Source: Syngnathus acus
Taxonomy: Eukaryota; Chordata; Actinopteri; Syngnathiformes; Syngnathidae
Assembly: GCF_901709675.1 (NCBI RefSeq)
Contig: NC_051098.1
Span: forward strand, 5,344,000 to 5,407,999
Direction of reading: 5' to 3'
Length of the DNA stretch: 64,000 bases
Shown here: piece by piece, positions 24,071 through 35,860 of the stretch
Layout: each line of letters begins with the position of its first letter
Numbering within the stretch: the stretch's first letter is position 1
The notes under the pieces: model-generated
The model's database searches: none
What the model was told of the DNA's origin: nothing
The model's input: the letters and a program-made list of their open reading frames with translations, nothing else
Position numbers and translations under genes: made by a program

Positions 24071-24839
24071 CAAATGACGCAATTCTACCAATGCAACTAC
24101 AGTGTAAGTGAGTGCTTCTCAAATATTCTTGTTACATCCTCCAGGAAGAAGTATTTCCTGCTCCAACTCTCCAGCACGACTATAAATTTGATCTTGTCTC
24201 ATAATTGTTATAAACACACCTCTGCATAACATTGTATCTCTATTAACATGAAAAAAGGAACTATAGAGTCAAGCCCCCAACTTTATCTAGTCTATTTACA
24301 ACAGGGATAGGCCAACAGTCAAGCTCAAGTGATTTTACTTCGAAACTCAAAAACACGATTGCATATATTTAGGCGTCACCGGTTTGTTTTCCTCAGCGTT
24401 GTGCTTTAGCTGTTGCAGTGCAAACATTAGGTGGTTGTGAAAGATGACTGTGTGCGTAAAAAAACAACATGCTCGATGACTGCGCTTCATTGTGCTGCTC
24501 GCTGGCAAAATGGGGTAAGCAAGCAGGACGTAAAAAAAAAAAACCAACCTGCTAATGTTATCTTGCTTGTTGACAGATTGTTTGACCACTAAGCCAAACA
24601 ACGATCGTACGTCAATCAGCTTCCTCTTTCTTACAGTCGTTAGTACCTCACAACCAGCATCACGCTAAAAAACCACTTCCCACATGAAATGTGGCAATTC
24701 AGAAAATGCTGCTTTGCTACCACATTTTGATTCCATCATTTCCAGGCCACTTTTACTGCCACCTTAACCTACAGAAAAGAATATTGAGACACACATCCAC
24801 AACACACTTAAGAAGTGAAAACTGAAAAAACAGATATGA
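24071..24839. other. Intergenic sequence
   Basis: No gene or clear repeat. An A11 run is at about 24531-24542. Confidence 0.4.
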
Positions 24840-25200
24840 AACTACATATAACAGCTTCCATCTTTTGGGGAAGACTTTCTACAAGGTTTTTTAAGCGTGT
24901 CTATGGGAATTTTTGCTCTTTTATCCCCAGTAACATTTGTGAAGTCAGAGGCCACTGTGTCATTCATTCCAAAGTGTTTTAATTAGCTTGAGACCACATT
25001 CCAGTGAAGTTATTTCACAATAAAGTCATCCGTGCTTGTCTTTATGAACCTTGCCTTGTGTGCTGGGACAGAGTCATGATGAAGAAAGAAACATGCTCCA
25101 AACTGTGTGCACCAATTTGAAATAATTGACACAGGTAACAAATAAATCCAACCCCACATCTGATTGATTAATTCAAACGTTTGCCGATATCGTGTATAAT
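24840..25200 (-). pseudogene. Decayed Tc1/mariner-like transposase fragment
   Basis: Minus-strand translation of 25110 to 25020 reads FFLHHDSVPAHKARFIKT, a decayed form of the 'F(Q)HD(C/N)APVHKA..IK' block containing the second catalytic Asp. Further down, in shifted frames, RAKIPIDTLKK matches the 'WAQIPTDTLQNLV' block near the C-terminus. The SPDLNP region between them is largely lost. Stops and frameshifts show it is an old relic. Confidence 0.75.
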
Positions 25201-27920
25201 TGGAGTGTTATTGGGAAGTCTTATCTTGAGGGCACCAGACAAAGTTAGGTTCAAGCAGCACGAGAAGCAAAATATGCAGTTGGGCTGCAGTTGGTCATTG
25301 ATGTCACCTTACTTTCTCACAGGCAGTGGTGATATGGGTGATTAGAAAAATGTGAATTTTTGATTCTGTGTTATTTGCCATACACACAAAGAGGAAAACA
25401 ACGTCCTGGATAGCTGTGCAATGCAGTGCAATTACCTTGAGCAAAAACCGTGAAACCTGAAAATACTTCACATGAAATTTGACCCCTGCAATTAAAGTCC
25501 CAAAATACAAGTGGTCCAAAGGAAAAAAAAAAAAGTAGTGACCAAACAATGTCTGCCACGGTGGGTATAACTGATGAACAGACATCTATAAATAAAACAC
25601 TTAGACTGAAGTATATTTTTTTTAGTCAGATCAATGTTTTTCATCCAACTAAATCTATATATTATGTATTAAGCCAAATGGCATTTAAAATAAATTGATT
25701 CATTACACATATAACAATATCACTGTCTTGTCATGTATTTTGAGTTTCTTTGACCAAGCCAACTGCAATCTGGAAGGTAAACTTTCATATACTGATGATA
25801 GAAAACAATATTGCCTAAACAACTGATACATAAATGATTTTGCAAAGCACTTTCCAGTGAACCTTTGTAATGTTTCAAACAAATAAACCAAAAAAACCCA
25901 AAACTGCTTCATCGACACGGTTTGAATTCATCGGTCAGAAATGAGTTACTTTTGCAACATCTTATGTTCAGCATTGTGAGTGACGGGTAGGACAGAGCAA
26001 GACCTTGTAAATCATTTACCTAAAGAAATTACCATCTTGGTACTTCAGTTAGAGACCTGGAAACATTTATCACTCACGAGTTCTCTCAAGTCTGTCACCA
26101 GAATATCACCAAGGCCCCTCTGTGCAATCTGTGAACAAATGCAAACCACAATCTTAAGGTGCAAATGAAAACTCTTGACGGTACAATGAATGCATTGACT
26201 TTGAAGACTTACATCATATGAAGTTTGAAGAGACAACTGATGTGATTGTTGCTGACCGAGCTTCCTCCTTCCATTGAGTGTGACAAGGTACAGCTGGCAA
26301 GTTGGCTCATGTGGCTCTCCTCTGCTTTTCCATGATGCTTATATTTATGAGAAGGAATTCTGCTTCACTCTGCACTGTGCTGGTGTCACTTTGTATTCCT
26401 GGGATCACAGCCAAGAATACACATACTCTAAAGTCATTCCTTTTCTCCCCATAACTGCGTGCGCACACACACACACACGCACACACGCACACAAACACAC
26501 ACACACAGACACACACATGCAGACCTTTAACCACTCAATTTTCAATCCACCTGTTTAAACATAGCTGTGTGTGTACAATGCGTGCATGCGTGTGTGTGTG
26601 TGTGTGTGTGAGAACGATCCCTAACAGAGGGGTCTATTGTCCGCCAGGTTAAGACGTGGTGCTGTGTCATGAGTTGGCTTGGCAGTCACAAGATCTGATT
26701 TTAGCGTAAAACGAATGCAGTGGACCTGAATTAACAAACTCTTTGAAAGGAAGCAGCTGAGCTACTACGGCTTCAGCAGTCTGGCTTTGTTGGGATAAGA
26801 ACTACTGTATATCACAATACGAGAAATACTACTGTACGTTTGACTGAATATAGACATACGTATATGGGATAAAAAAAACACATGATCTATTTCTCTATTT
26901 ATTAATAGATTAATTGTTTTTAGATGTAGTTTAATTTAGGATTGTTCAAATTCTCTGAATTTCATCCTCTCAGCATTTTGATTAGAAATTGCTCTCGTAA
27001 ATTTTAAATTCTACAATTGGTAAGTGACCTTATAAGGATTCTTTTCAATTGAACTTTTGGATCTCTTTTTTTTTTTTTTTTTTTTTTAAACTAGTGTGTA
27101 TCATTTAATTAGTTGTTTAACTGTGATATGAGGTTTGTAGTTTCTAAATCAGTTATGTAAAGTTTGTTAAAGGGTTGTGGATCATTTTCAAACAAGTTCA
27201 CTCCCTCGACTAATACATGTAACTTTCATTCATTGTTGAGGATCTCTACACGCAGCCACACGTTGACTTCTTTTAATCCGAGTTTAAAACATTTTGTAAT
27301 AAGATGATCTCCTCATAGTTTATATTGAATGTTATTTTGCTGTCAGCATAGAACGCCGTGTTCCCATGTGCCTTCTCACACATCTGTTTGTAATAAGCGT
27401 AGCGACACGGGAATAATTTATTTTCATACCAAGTTACGAAAAGTACATAAAAACAGGAAGCATGAAGTCTAAAAGCAGAAGCATGCACAGAGTGTGAGGG
27501 AGAACAGGAAGCGTGCAGTGAACATGTATGGGCCCATTGTGAAAGATCTGCTTTAATAACGCAAACAGCTGTGAAATAGCCTGAAGGGACTTTCTTTTGC
27601 TGCTCAACAGCAAACTTGCAACTGACCACACTAAAGATCAAATTGATTCGTTTATCTGTTCTGTTACAACTAAACAACTTTGTCATATTTAAATGCAGTT
27701 CATTTTCAAAGACAGCCTTAAGCTGAAGGATGTGGAGTGGAATTAATGTGTAAACAAGTCAATTAAGTGCAGTCAAAACAAACACGTGGGGTGTCAGGCC
27801 ATAAGGTGTTTGAATTCTAAAAAGTAGCACTGGTTGTGAAGGAGTTGAAAGTCCACCAGTGCAAGGCTTTGAGCCTTCTTTTTAGGGGTGCAAACCTGTA
27901 ACTTAACCACCCACTTAAGT
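25201..27920. other. Intergenic sequence with CA/GT tracts
   Basis: CA-rich tract at 26461-26519, GT tract at 26587-26610 and a T21 run at about 27067-27087. The 137-codon minus frame at 27273 has no recognised features. No gene supported. Confidence 0.4.
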
Positions 27921-28330
27921 CAGGGGTGTCAAAGATTTTTTTTCAAAGGCCGTATAGTTATGGCTTCCCTCAGAGAGCCTTTACGACTGTGAAACCATAT
28001 ACCGTAATTTTCGGACTATAAGTCGCGGTTTTTTTTCATAGTTTGGGTGGGGGGGCGACTTATACTCAGGAGCGACTTATATACATATATATGGTTTTTT
28101 TTCACTTATTTGGGCATTTTATGGCTGGTGCGACTTATACTCCGGTGCGACTTATAGTCCGAAAATTACGGTATATGTACCACCACAACATATTATTACA
28201 TACAGTATAAAGAACAAATCAGTAGATAACTCATTTTGAAATCAGAAGTTAAAAAATTATTAAATTCTTTTATGAAACTTTTATTCAATTCATTTTCGAA
28301 ATGATATAGTGACCCCAAGAAAATGCTTGC
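27921..28330 (+). mobile_element. hAT-like non-autonomous element fragment, copy B, split by a MITE
   Basis: It starts CAGGGGTGTCAAAG and is homologous to copy A at 1977-1720. The similarity continues after the inserted 174-bp MITE (28000-28173), through TACAGTATAAAGAACAAATC. The far end is not defined, and no matching second terminus is seen. Confidence 0.6.
28000..28173. mobile_element. 174-bp TA-flanked MITE, copy 1
   Basis: Perfect or near-perfect terminal inverted repeats begin TACCGTAATTTTCGGACTAT and end with the complement. TA lies on both sides. The interior repeats CGACTTATA phrases in both orientations around a GTGGGGGGGCGAC core. A second copy at 62010-62183 differs at about three positions. 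There is no coding capacity, so it would need a transposase supplied in trans. Confidence 0.92.
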
Positions 28331-28723
28331 ATTCAATGAATTGATTCCCACAATGATTCAGAGGGTTGCACGCTGCTGTCATATTTACAAACAATGATGA
28401 CATCCACCACACCTATCCATTAAACTCAGAATCTGTTGGCCTGCACCTTGATCTAGTTCTATCAAATCTAGTTCACCAAAATCTCATTGCACTACTTGCG
28501 CAACAATAGAGACCTGCTTCCAGTTGGTCCATAGTTTTGTCAATTTTAAATTGTCAGTTAGGTGCGTATAAAATAAAATGCCCCTAGTCTGCTGGAATGG
28601 CCAGCATGACGCAGGGCGGTCTACCAAAGTCCTAAACGCATCACCCCGATAATCAAAACACATACATTTCTATGCCCCAGTGCACGTTTGCTGTCTCTAA
28701 AATACATTTTATTGTACATATTC
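28331..28723. other. Intergenic sequence
   Basis: No gene supported. Part of this may be the diverged interior of the hAT-like copy B. Confidence 0.35.
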
Positions 28724-29086
28724 TACCGTTCAAAAGTTTGGGGTAAATTAGAAATGTCCTTATTTTTAAAATAAAATCACTATTTTCCAATGAGGATAGC
28801 ACTAAACTAATCAGGAATACACTCCATACATTGTTAATGTGAATAATGACTGTTTCTAGCTGCAAATGCCTTTTTTAAAAAATGCAATATCTACATACGT
28901 AGGTGTATAAAAGCCCATTTCCAGCAACCGTACTTCCGGTGTTCGAATGGTCCATTGTGTTGCTAATTGTGTTAGAAGTCTAACGGATGATGAGAAAACC
29001 CTTGAAAACCCTTGTGCAACTATGTTAGTTTTCATGGAAAACATTCAATTGCCTGGGTGACCCCCAAACCTTTGAATGGCAGTGTA
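28724..29086. mobile_element. Internally deleted Tc1-like element (non-autonomous)
   Basis: Terminal inverted repeats TACCGTTCAAAAGTTTGGGG (28724 on) and the complement of CCCCAAACCTTTGAATGGCA (ending about 29086) match imperfectly over about 28 bp. The 'TTCAAAAGTTTGGGGTCACC' terminus is widespread in fish Tc1-like elements. The interior (360 bp) has lost the transposase. Confidence 0.8.
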
Positions 29087-29859
29087 TTTCTCCTTTATAA
29101 CACTACCACGAGAAAAGGCATCTACAGACACACTAGCAAAGTATATCAAATACTGGAATGCTTTTTGCACAGCGCTTGCTCATCTATTTTCACTTCCCAT
29201 TCTGCAAAATAGGAAGAACGCCATCAATCTGTGGAGACTTCTGAATCATTATATATAACATGACAAACACAAACAGTTATATCAAATAAATCATACACAC
29301 CACAAATGCTGATTATAAAAGGTATTGTGTGCCAATCGCTACAGACTTGACTTCGTCCAATCAAAGGATGGAAGAATGCTATGGCCCATTGACTGGACCC
29401 TCTGGGAAGAATTTGATATCTGATTGCTATCATTTAACTTTCACTTGACAGCAATACTTAAACTGAAGGCCTTGGGCAGATTAGATTGACACGGCAACAC
29501 TTTGAGTCTGAAATCTGGACAGAAGAAATCCAACATCCACATACACATATAAGCATTCACTGTTATGAATAAATGAACGCAATTTAATGGTACTCATATT
29601 AGAATTAGGTTGTAAATGTTGGTCATGATACTTGTTTTTAGACCAGCAGGGACGACCTTCCTGGCCCAGATGGCTCACCACATTCTCAATAAATGTGTAG
29701 TTTCCAGTTATGTAGAGAGGTGTAAAATAATAAGGATTTTTGTTTTGTTTTATGGAATCTCATAAATTGCACCGGGAAGTGAGCGTTAAAACTGCACAAA
29801 TAAAAAAGTGAAGCCGTCAACAAGGGAGAGTTCAGGGATTTTTACTGCTTTCCACTTCA
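29087..29859. other. Intergenic sequence
   Basis: No gene or clear repeat. Short frames at 29012 and 29224 lack exon features. Confidence 0.4.
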
Positions 29860-30070
29860 CGGCTCAACCCCCCCTTACACTCCCCACTCTCCCCCATAGT
29901 CTCCTCCCACTGTTCCCTGGGTTTGCGCCACAGCAGCAGCTCTGGCGCAGGAGTGAGGTCGAAGAGAAGAGAGCAGGAGGCGGGACGAGCTCAGGCCTGT
30001 GGCGAGGAATGTGGCAGAGGGAGCGAACATGGCTAAAAAAGGATCGCACTTCCACTCTGCTGCTGCTGTG
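29860..30070. promoter_or_regulatory. GC-rich island, possible regulatory element
   Basis: This is a locally GC- and CpG-richer block in AT-rich surroundings, with GCAGCAGCTCTGGCGCAGG, GAGGCGGGACGAGCTC and a CRE-like TGATGTCA at 30070-30077. It could be a distal promoter, an enhancer of the flanking ZFP36 genes or a lncRNA start. No exon or splice signal was found. The call rests on composition only. Confidence 0.3.
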
Positions 30071-33000
30071 ATGTCACTTCTCAAACATTTCCTTCTTCCT
30101 TCCCCACCATTCCAACTTGTTGACATAGCACTTTCTTTCTAATTTCTTCTTAATTTTGGCTCACATCATCATCTTTCTCTAAATAAGTAGTCAACTACGC
30201 AAAACTGGGTCTTTTAAAAATACTATGCAGAGCACAATGGATGTGAAATTCAGCTTATGATCCAATTACAGTCAGGAAGAAAGCAAGGAATGAACTGAAG
30301 CATGTTTAATGGAAATGCAGAGGCAACATAATAACATAGGGGGAAAGGGACTGTGTCAAAGTGCAAGGTACTGTGCTCGGTGCATTAACCTCCCGCTTGT
30401 TTAATATGTTGGAGTAAATAATGGTAGGTAACTGATGTCTGATGACCTCGTGAGTAAAGGAGAAGTTACCCAATTTCTTTTGTCATTCCCTGAAGCTTTG
30501 ACGGCAGTAGACGATTAATTGCTCAATCATTTATTCCCATCCAGAAACCGTGACGATGTTTTGAGGGGAGTGTTCGAGCTGTATTGTTATTAACTACAAT
30601 AAATTAATAAAACACAGACGTGCACAGGCACACACAAGCCCAAACGATTTACGACTTCTGTCCTGGTTTCTCGTTGCCTCGGGTGGAAAAGCTTCAACAG
30701 AATTCTTGAGAGGAACTCTCACCTGGTGGCACGTACAAAGTCATGCTCTTCTACGCTTGAATGCTTTTTTCCCAGGGGACTTGGTGTACTTTCACCTTTT
30801 CTAATCTCCTTTTCTTGTACGTTTAATCCGCCTTGTCAAACATTTTTGATACTTTCTGACACCACAGTGGGGCTCAGCTACTTCTGTGGATTTGACTCAC
30901 TATTTTTAACATGATTTTAACCACGTAGTTTTCAAAGGTAAATCATTGTTTTCATCGTCAGTAGACGTGTTCAGGGTATTAGACATTGCATTCATTTCTA
31001 CTTGTGTATAGCTTGTACCATATCTAGTGTTTTTCTGATTGGTAGATGTGTACGTGTGTGTGTGCGCGTGTGTGTGTGTATACGTGTGTGCACGTGTACG
31101 TGTGTGCGGGTGTAGGTGGAGACGTAAAGGCTCAGCTGACATGGGTGAAAGGTTTCGACAGTAACAGCTTTGCGGTTGATTATTAACAGCTACACAGCGG
31201 CTGTTGGTAATCTTTGCACTGTGTTGATAAGGTGCAGGGTTTAGATTATGTAGTATGAAGCAAGGAAGGAATATACAAAAAGATAAGTGGCCTTAATTAC
31301 AGTTTATGAAATTATGTATTTTGTGAGGGAAGAACCGAGCCCTTACTAGAGAGATTGGCGAAGGTTTGTGAGTCGTGGCGAAGGTAGCGAATGTGCTTTC
31401 ATGTCAGGATTCGTTCAAGGTCGTAAACGTTTCACAGTTGTTCGCTAACATTTCTAATCTTTTCCCTTGCCACAAGAGCATGTTAGAAAAAAATCCTCAT
31501 GAAAAGTACAGGCGACCTTGAATAAACTGAGATGAACCCTGATGAAAAATCAATATGTCAAAAGTGTATATAATCCATTATAAATGACTGCTGAGCTAAA
31601 CATTGCTTCTTGTGCGAACAGTTTGGTGAACTTTAACCATTCTACTTGCTGTTACAATCTACAGCTCTAAGTGAACGCTCTCACAAACACTCAGGCGCTG
31701 ATCCATTCTTTCAGCCTTTACTGTTTACACATTGTTGATTGTCATGGTAACACATCCTGCCTTCATTACAAAGAGGAACTGGGTTTACTTTTGGTCAAGA
31801 CAATGCATACTAGCAACCATAGCCCAGATCCACAAGTTTGATTCTGGGTGTTCTTACATTGGAGTTAAGCTGTGGTATTATCACATACACAGTGCACAGG
31901 AAAGATGATTGATGAGACTCTCCAATTCTAGCTAAAAGTAATGGTCACAACTCCCATAATACCATTGTATTTTACTAAGGCAGAATGCTTTCATGCAGTA
32001 GGCAGGGTACATCCGGCCAAGTAGTGTGTTTATCAAATTCCTAAACACATGGAACCAGACCATTGCCCTGGCATGAAAATGACAATGTGCCCATTTTTAC
32101 GCTGAGTGCAGTTACCAAATTGTCAAATGAGTATGGGCACAAGATGTAGAACTGGCATAAACATGATATTATGCCTGTTTTTATAAAATATAGCACAAAG
32201 AGTCGAGTGCTTTGACGATATCTAGCTGGGGTTTTTGCTTTGGAGATGGTTTGCTCAATACAAGGCCAAACTGGGAGTTTTTAAGCGGAAATTTCAACAC
32301 AGGATTGTCATGAAATTTCAACACCAAACCTAGAGACGTGATGGATTTTGCTGACAATGGCAATACAGATCAGGCAGAAGCAGTGATTCATATGGTTGAA
32401 AAGCAAGCAAAGCAAATAACACTGCTGATTTTAGGAGAAGTGAAATGTTTTAAAACAAAATTCTAAAGTCTTATGCCCCATTTCTATTGTATTGTACCAA
32501 CAAATCTGTAGCAGCTCTGTTACATAAAAACTGAATGTCACTATTTACAGGAAGAAGGGCCAGTGAACAATTGTGCCGTGTAAAAGACACATTCCAGTAA
32601 TTTCTGATGATTCTGTTTAACCCTCAGTATAATAAACAGTTAGCATTAACATCAACAAATACTTTTGGAAATTATATGATGTTCTATTTAATTTATGTAC
32701 ACAATGGGTATTTTAGTCACACGTGAAACTATGTATGCCCAGTATGCCTAAAACATCCCATTAGTCTCTCATAATGTATAAATGGACCGTAGTATCAGTC
32801 AACTTTATAAGAGTCAGAGACGGCGTTTCCTCTATTCAGCTGTCATCTTATACTGTATGCTTGTAACATTGAGAACCCCCGACCCCCTTTCACCCAAAAT
32901 CAGCTAGTTAGCAATTTTCATTTCCCTGCGTACTAATTTTTATTAGTTTAGTAAAAACAAACAAATTGAAATATCTATGTGCAAGATAAAATGCAAATTA

Positions 33001-33090
33001 AAATGAATGTGTGTACTATATGTGTTTTATCTCACATAATACTTGTGGAATTGTTTGCAAGAACAACCATGGACAAAAACAGAACACAAA
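30071..33090. other. Intergenic sequence upstream of the zfp36 3' end
   Basis: A GT-rich tract with CG interruptions lies at 31046-31108. No supported gene; unique-looking sequence otherwise. Confidence 0.4.
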
Positions 33091-34043
33091 CCCGTTTTCT
33101 TATTCAGAAATTTATTTAGACACTTTTGGACGATTAAAAATATAAGATTCTTTTTTTTTTTTAACTCCCTTTTATCACATTGGTAATTCACAGACCTTGG
33201 AATAATTCTTCATAAATAAAGTACAAAATACATCTTTTTATGTAAACAGCAATAAATATCATAATAAATATATTACTTTAAGTTAAACAATGCGAGGCAA
33301 CCAATAACCAAAAGAATACTGTGTTCAAGTCCCTGAACCAGGCTGTCAATCAAACGGGGGACCTTAAAAGGGGGTGTACAGGAGGGTGACATGAAGAAAC
33401 CATCAAATATTACAAAATGGTAAAGTGGGTCATGTATTTACATTTGACATATAATTTTCTGTTGCACACTTTGATCTTGCATCCGCTTGCACCCCTGGTC
33501 TCAGAAATAAGCGATGGTTACACGCACACAATCTCACAGGCCCACACACGTACACACACGCACAAAGTAGAGTGAAGAGTGAAGCTTTGGTTGAATGCTA
33601 CCAGGAGACGATATTCTCCCTCTTAAATTTGCTGTAAAGTGCATGTCACAGATAAAATGGCATCAATTAAACACGTGAGGTCTTTCTCATGAAGGCCACG
33701 GAATCAAACATACTGTTCTTGGCACTGCGGAGCACTGGCTTGTTAGGCAGGGAGAATATTTAAGGCACGATACCATTGGTTGTCTCAACCGATGAGCCAT
33801 TTTGATCACTACAAGTGTAAATTTGCAAACCAGCCAAATTGCTGGTATGGTCAAAATCTACAGAAGACCAAAGAAGAAGGTCTCATTTGCTACACTGATC
33901 ATGACAATTTGTCCAAGAGAAGTTCAGATCGGACAAACATGAATTAAGAACATTAAGTGTTAATATGTCATCAAAAGTTGACTTGTCCTGATCAGTTCTG
34001 GTTCCGAAGAAAGACTAGACACAGTTTTCTTCTGTTATTTCCC
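33091..34043 (-). promoter_or_regulatory. zfp36 3' UTR: AU-rich elements and poly(A) signal
   Basis: The minus strand has AATAAA at about 33112-33117 followed by GT-rich sequence (GGGTTTGTGTTCTGTTTTTG), so the transcript probably ends near 33095. TTATTTAT- or ATTTATTA-type AU-rich elements lie at 33211-33220 and twice in 33250-33272, with another ATTTA near 33816. Feedback control of ZFP36 mRNA by its own product through such elements is known in mammals. Here it is inferred. Confidence 0.65.
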
Positions 34044-35663
34044 TTAGTCGGACAAGGACAGGCGTTCAAAGACAGTGAGCCTCTTGGTGGCTGAGGCATC
34101 AAAGATCGGAGACTCAGACCCGCTGGAACCTCCGCTGCTGCTGCTGTAGCTGTCTTCTAGGGAGTCCTCAGAGGAGAAACGCTGCAGACTAGCGTGCTTC
34201 GTCGATCCACCGAGGTTGGAAGCTACAAATAAAGCATTGCTGTCCTGCTGGTTTCCATCTGTCGCCTTGGTAAAGCCTCTGCCGCTGTTGCTGTGCAAAA
34301 CAGAGAAGTCGTTCCCGTGGCCACACATGCAGCGTGAGGCTTTTGGCTCCACTATGAGAGGAATGTTGTGGATGTCACCAGAGCTGGCGCGGGTTTGATG
34401 GTTGCCAAAGTGGAATGTTGGTACTTCCCGCGTGAGGGAGTCACCAAACACTGGGGACATGAGATCTGGTGGAGGTGGAGACACTGAGGCAGCCCTGCTG
34501 AAGCCCAGGTTTGAATCAGTAAAGGACGTAGGGAATGAAGGCGGCGGGGAGGTCCGTGACGAGCCCAGGAACCCTGCAAAGCTCACACTCTGGCGGAGTT
34601 GGTGGCGTGGATTCTGACCATTGGTTGTGTTGGGAGTTGGTTGGCGTGTAGTCTGGAATTTGCCAGATGATAGTTGGCCTCCACTGATTTTTTCCTCGTG
34701 GATAAAGTGGCAGCGAGATCCATATGGGCAGTAGCCAAAGTTGTAGAAGGTTCTGCAGTGCTCTGTCTTGTACTTTGGGTGGCGGTACATTCCACGCAGC
34801 TCCGCTTCACCGTGGGCAAATTGGCACTTGTTGCCATATTTACAGCTGCCTGTCTCCTGGAAGCCACGGCAGAGCTCAGTCTTGTAACGGTTGGAGGACA
34901 GCATGGGTGGCACCTGGGCGGGCAGGTTGGATGCGGGAGGGAAGCCTGGTGGAGGAGCCACAGTTGTGACCGGTCCTGAAGGGAAAGCTTCCAGGTTCTT
35001 GAATTGTCCAAAGGAAGAGAGCAGGGAGATGCTGGACTCAGTTAGGCTCATGGAGCGTCCTTGCAGAGCGGATGCTTTCGTTTGGACACTGGGGGCCTGG
35101 CTCCAGATGTTTGATGACCAAAGTGAGCTGCCGCTGTCATCGTCAGTGATATGCTCAGTGCTGAAACTGAGATTGGCGGAGAGAGGTGGGGAGGGCGGCG
35201 CGAAGAACGAGGTGGATCGGTTCAGTCGACCCTGTCCTGGGACTTTGAGCTGAGACGGTCTTGGGAGCAAGGCATCATCAAGCGCCAGGTTCAAAAGGTT
35301 CTGTTGCAGATGGATTGATTTGTTAAAAACAGGCAATAAAGCTCAAGGCATACTTTCTTTCAGCAAATGCGATGGTTGCTCTTTGCTCTTTTCTATAGTG
35401 TACAGATTTCAGATACGAAAGGAACACCAAAAGTACCAACTGAACGTTCTTAGTCTTTAACTTTAAGATATGACTGTAAGACATAACTCAAACACACCCT
35501 AAATTGCTCAGTTGGTTAGCTAACTGAAACAAAATGTCATATCACTAGCTTGGTAATACAACAGCCACCTTCCCAAGGCCAAAATGACAGAAGATAATTC
35601 AAAATAGTATTCTGGAAACAAGCGACTCACCTTTGTCAAAATATTGTCATGCATTTCAGACAT
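34044..35663 (-). CDS. zfp36: Tristetraprolin-like CCCH mRNA-decay activator (two coding exons)
   Basis: This immediate-early protein binds AU-rich elements and drives deadenylation and decay of cytokine and growth-factor mRNAs. Exon 1 (35631-35663) encodes [11 protein letters not shown]; a 330-bp phase-0 GT-AG intron follows; exon 2 (34044-35300) encodes 418 residues, total 429 aa. [13 protein letters not shown] forms an N-terminal leucine-rich export-like signal, as in TTP. APPPGF precedes the fingers, as PPPGF does in human TTP. Tandem CX8CX5CX3H fingers: C155, C164, C170, H174 and C193, C202, C208, H212, with an 18-residue linker; the SRCHFIH end is TTP-like. RxxSxS sites are at NRSTS (about S42), GRSMS (about S96) and [10 protein letters not shown] (about S251). 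SPPPPD recalls the tetraproline motif, and [13 protein letters not shown] (417-429) is the CNOT1-binding end. It is longer than human TTP (326 aa). ZFP36L1/L2 are less likely because of the N-terminus. Confidence 0.94.
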
Positions 35664-35860
35664 GCTGTACCCTTTAGGCCGGGAGAGTTAACTCAGATCC
35701 TCTGATCACTGTTTGCTACCTGTGTCCAGAGCCAAGTATGCTGAGGTCCACTGGTGTGCTGCACTTTTTATGACTGACTTAGAAACTCCTCCCCAAGTTG
35801 GGAGGAGTTTCCGCTGCTATGTTCCCGGATGTCCCTCCCTCCACCTCATGTTTCATGTGA
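35664..35860 (-). promoter_or_regulatory. Putative zfp36 promoter with TATA-like box and palindrome
   Basis: On the minus strand a TATA-like CATAAAAAGTG lies at about 35763-35772, roughly 100 bp before the ATG. Just upstream of it is a perfect interrupted palindrome: AACTCCTCCC (35784-35793), a 6-bp spacer, and GGGAGGAGTT (35800-35809). The right arm overlaps an NF-kB-like GGAGTTTCC. TTCCCGGA follows at about 35821. Mammalian Zfp36 promoters are reported to carry EGR1/SP-type and palindromic elements. Equivalence is not shown. Confidence 0.5.

Noticed and set aside
34216-35253. ORFs of 60-142 codons on both strands over zfp36
   Set aside because: They are shadows of the real exon, which has the zinc fingers in its own frame.
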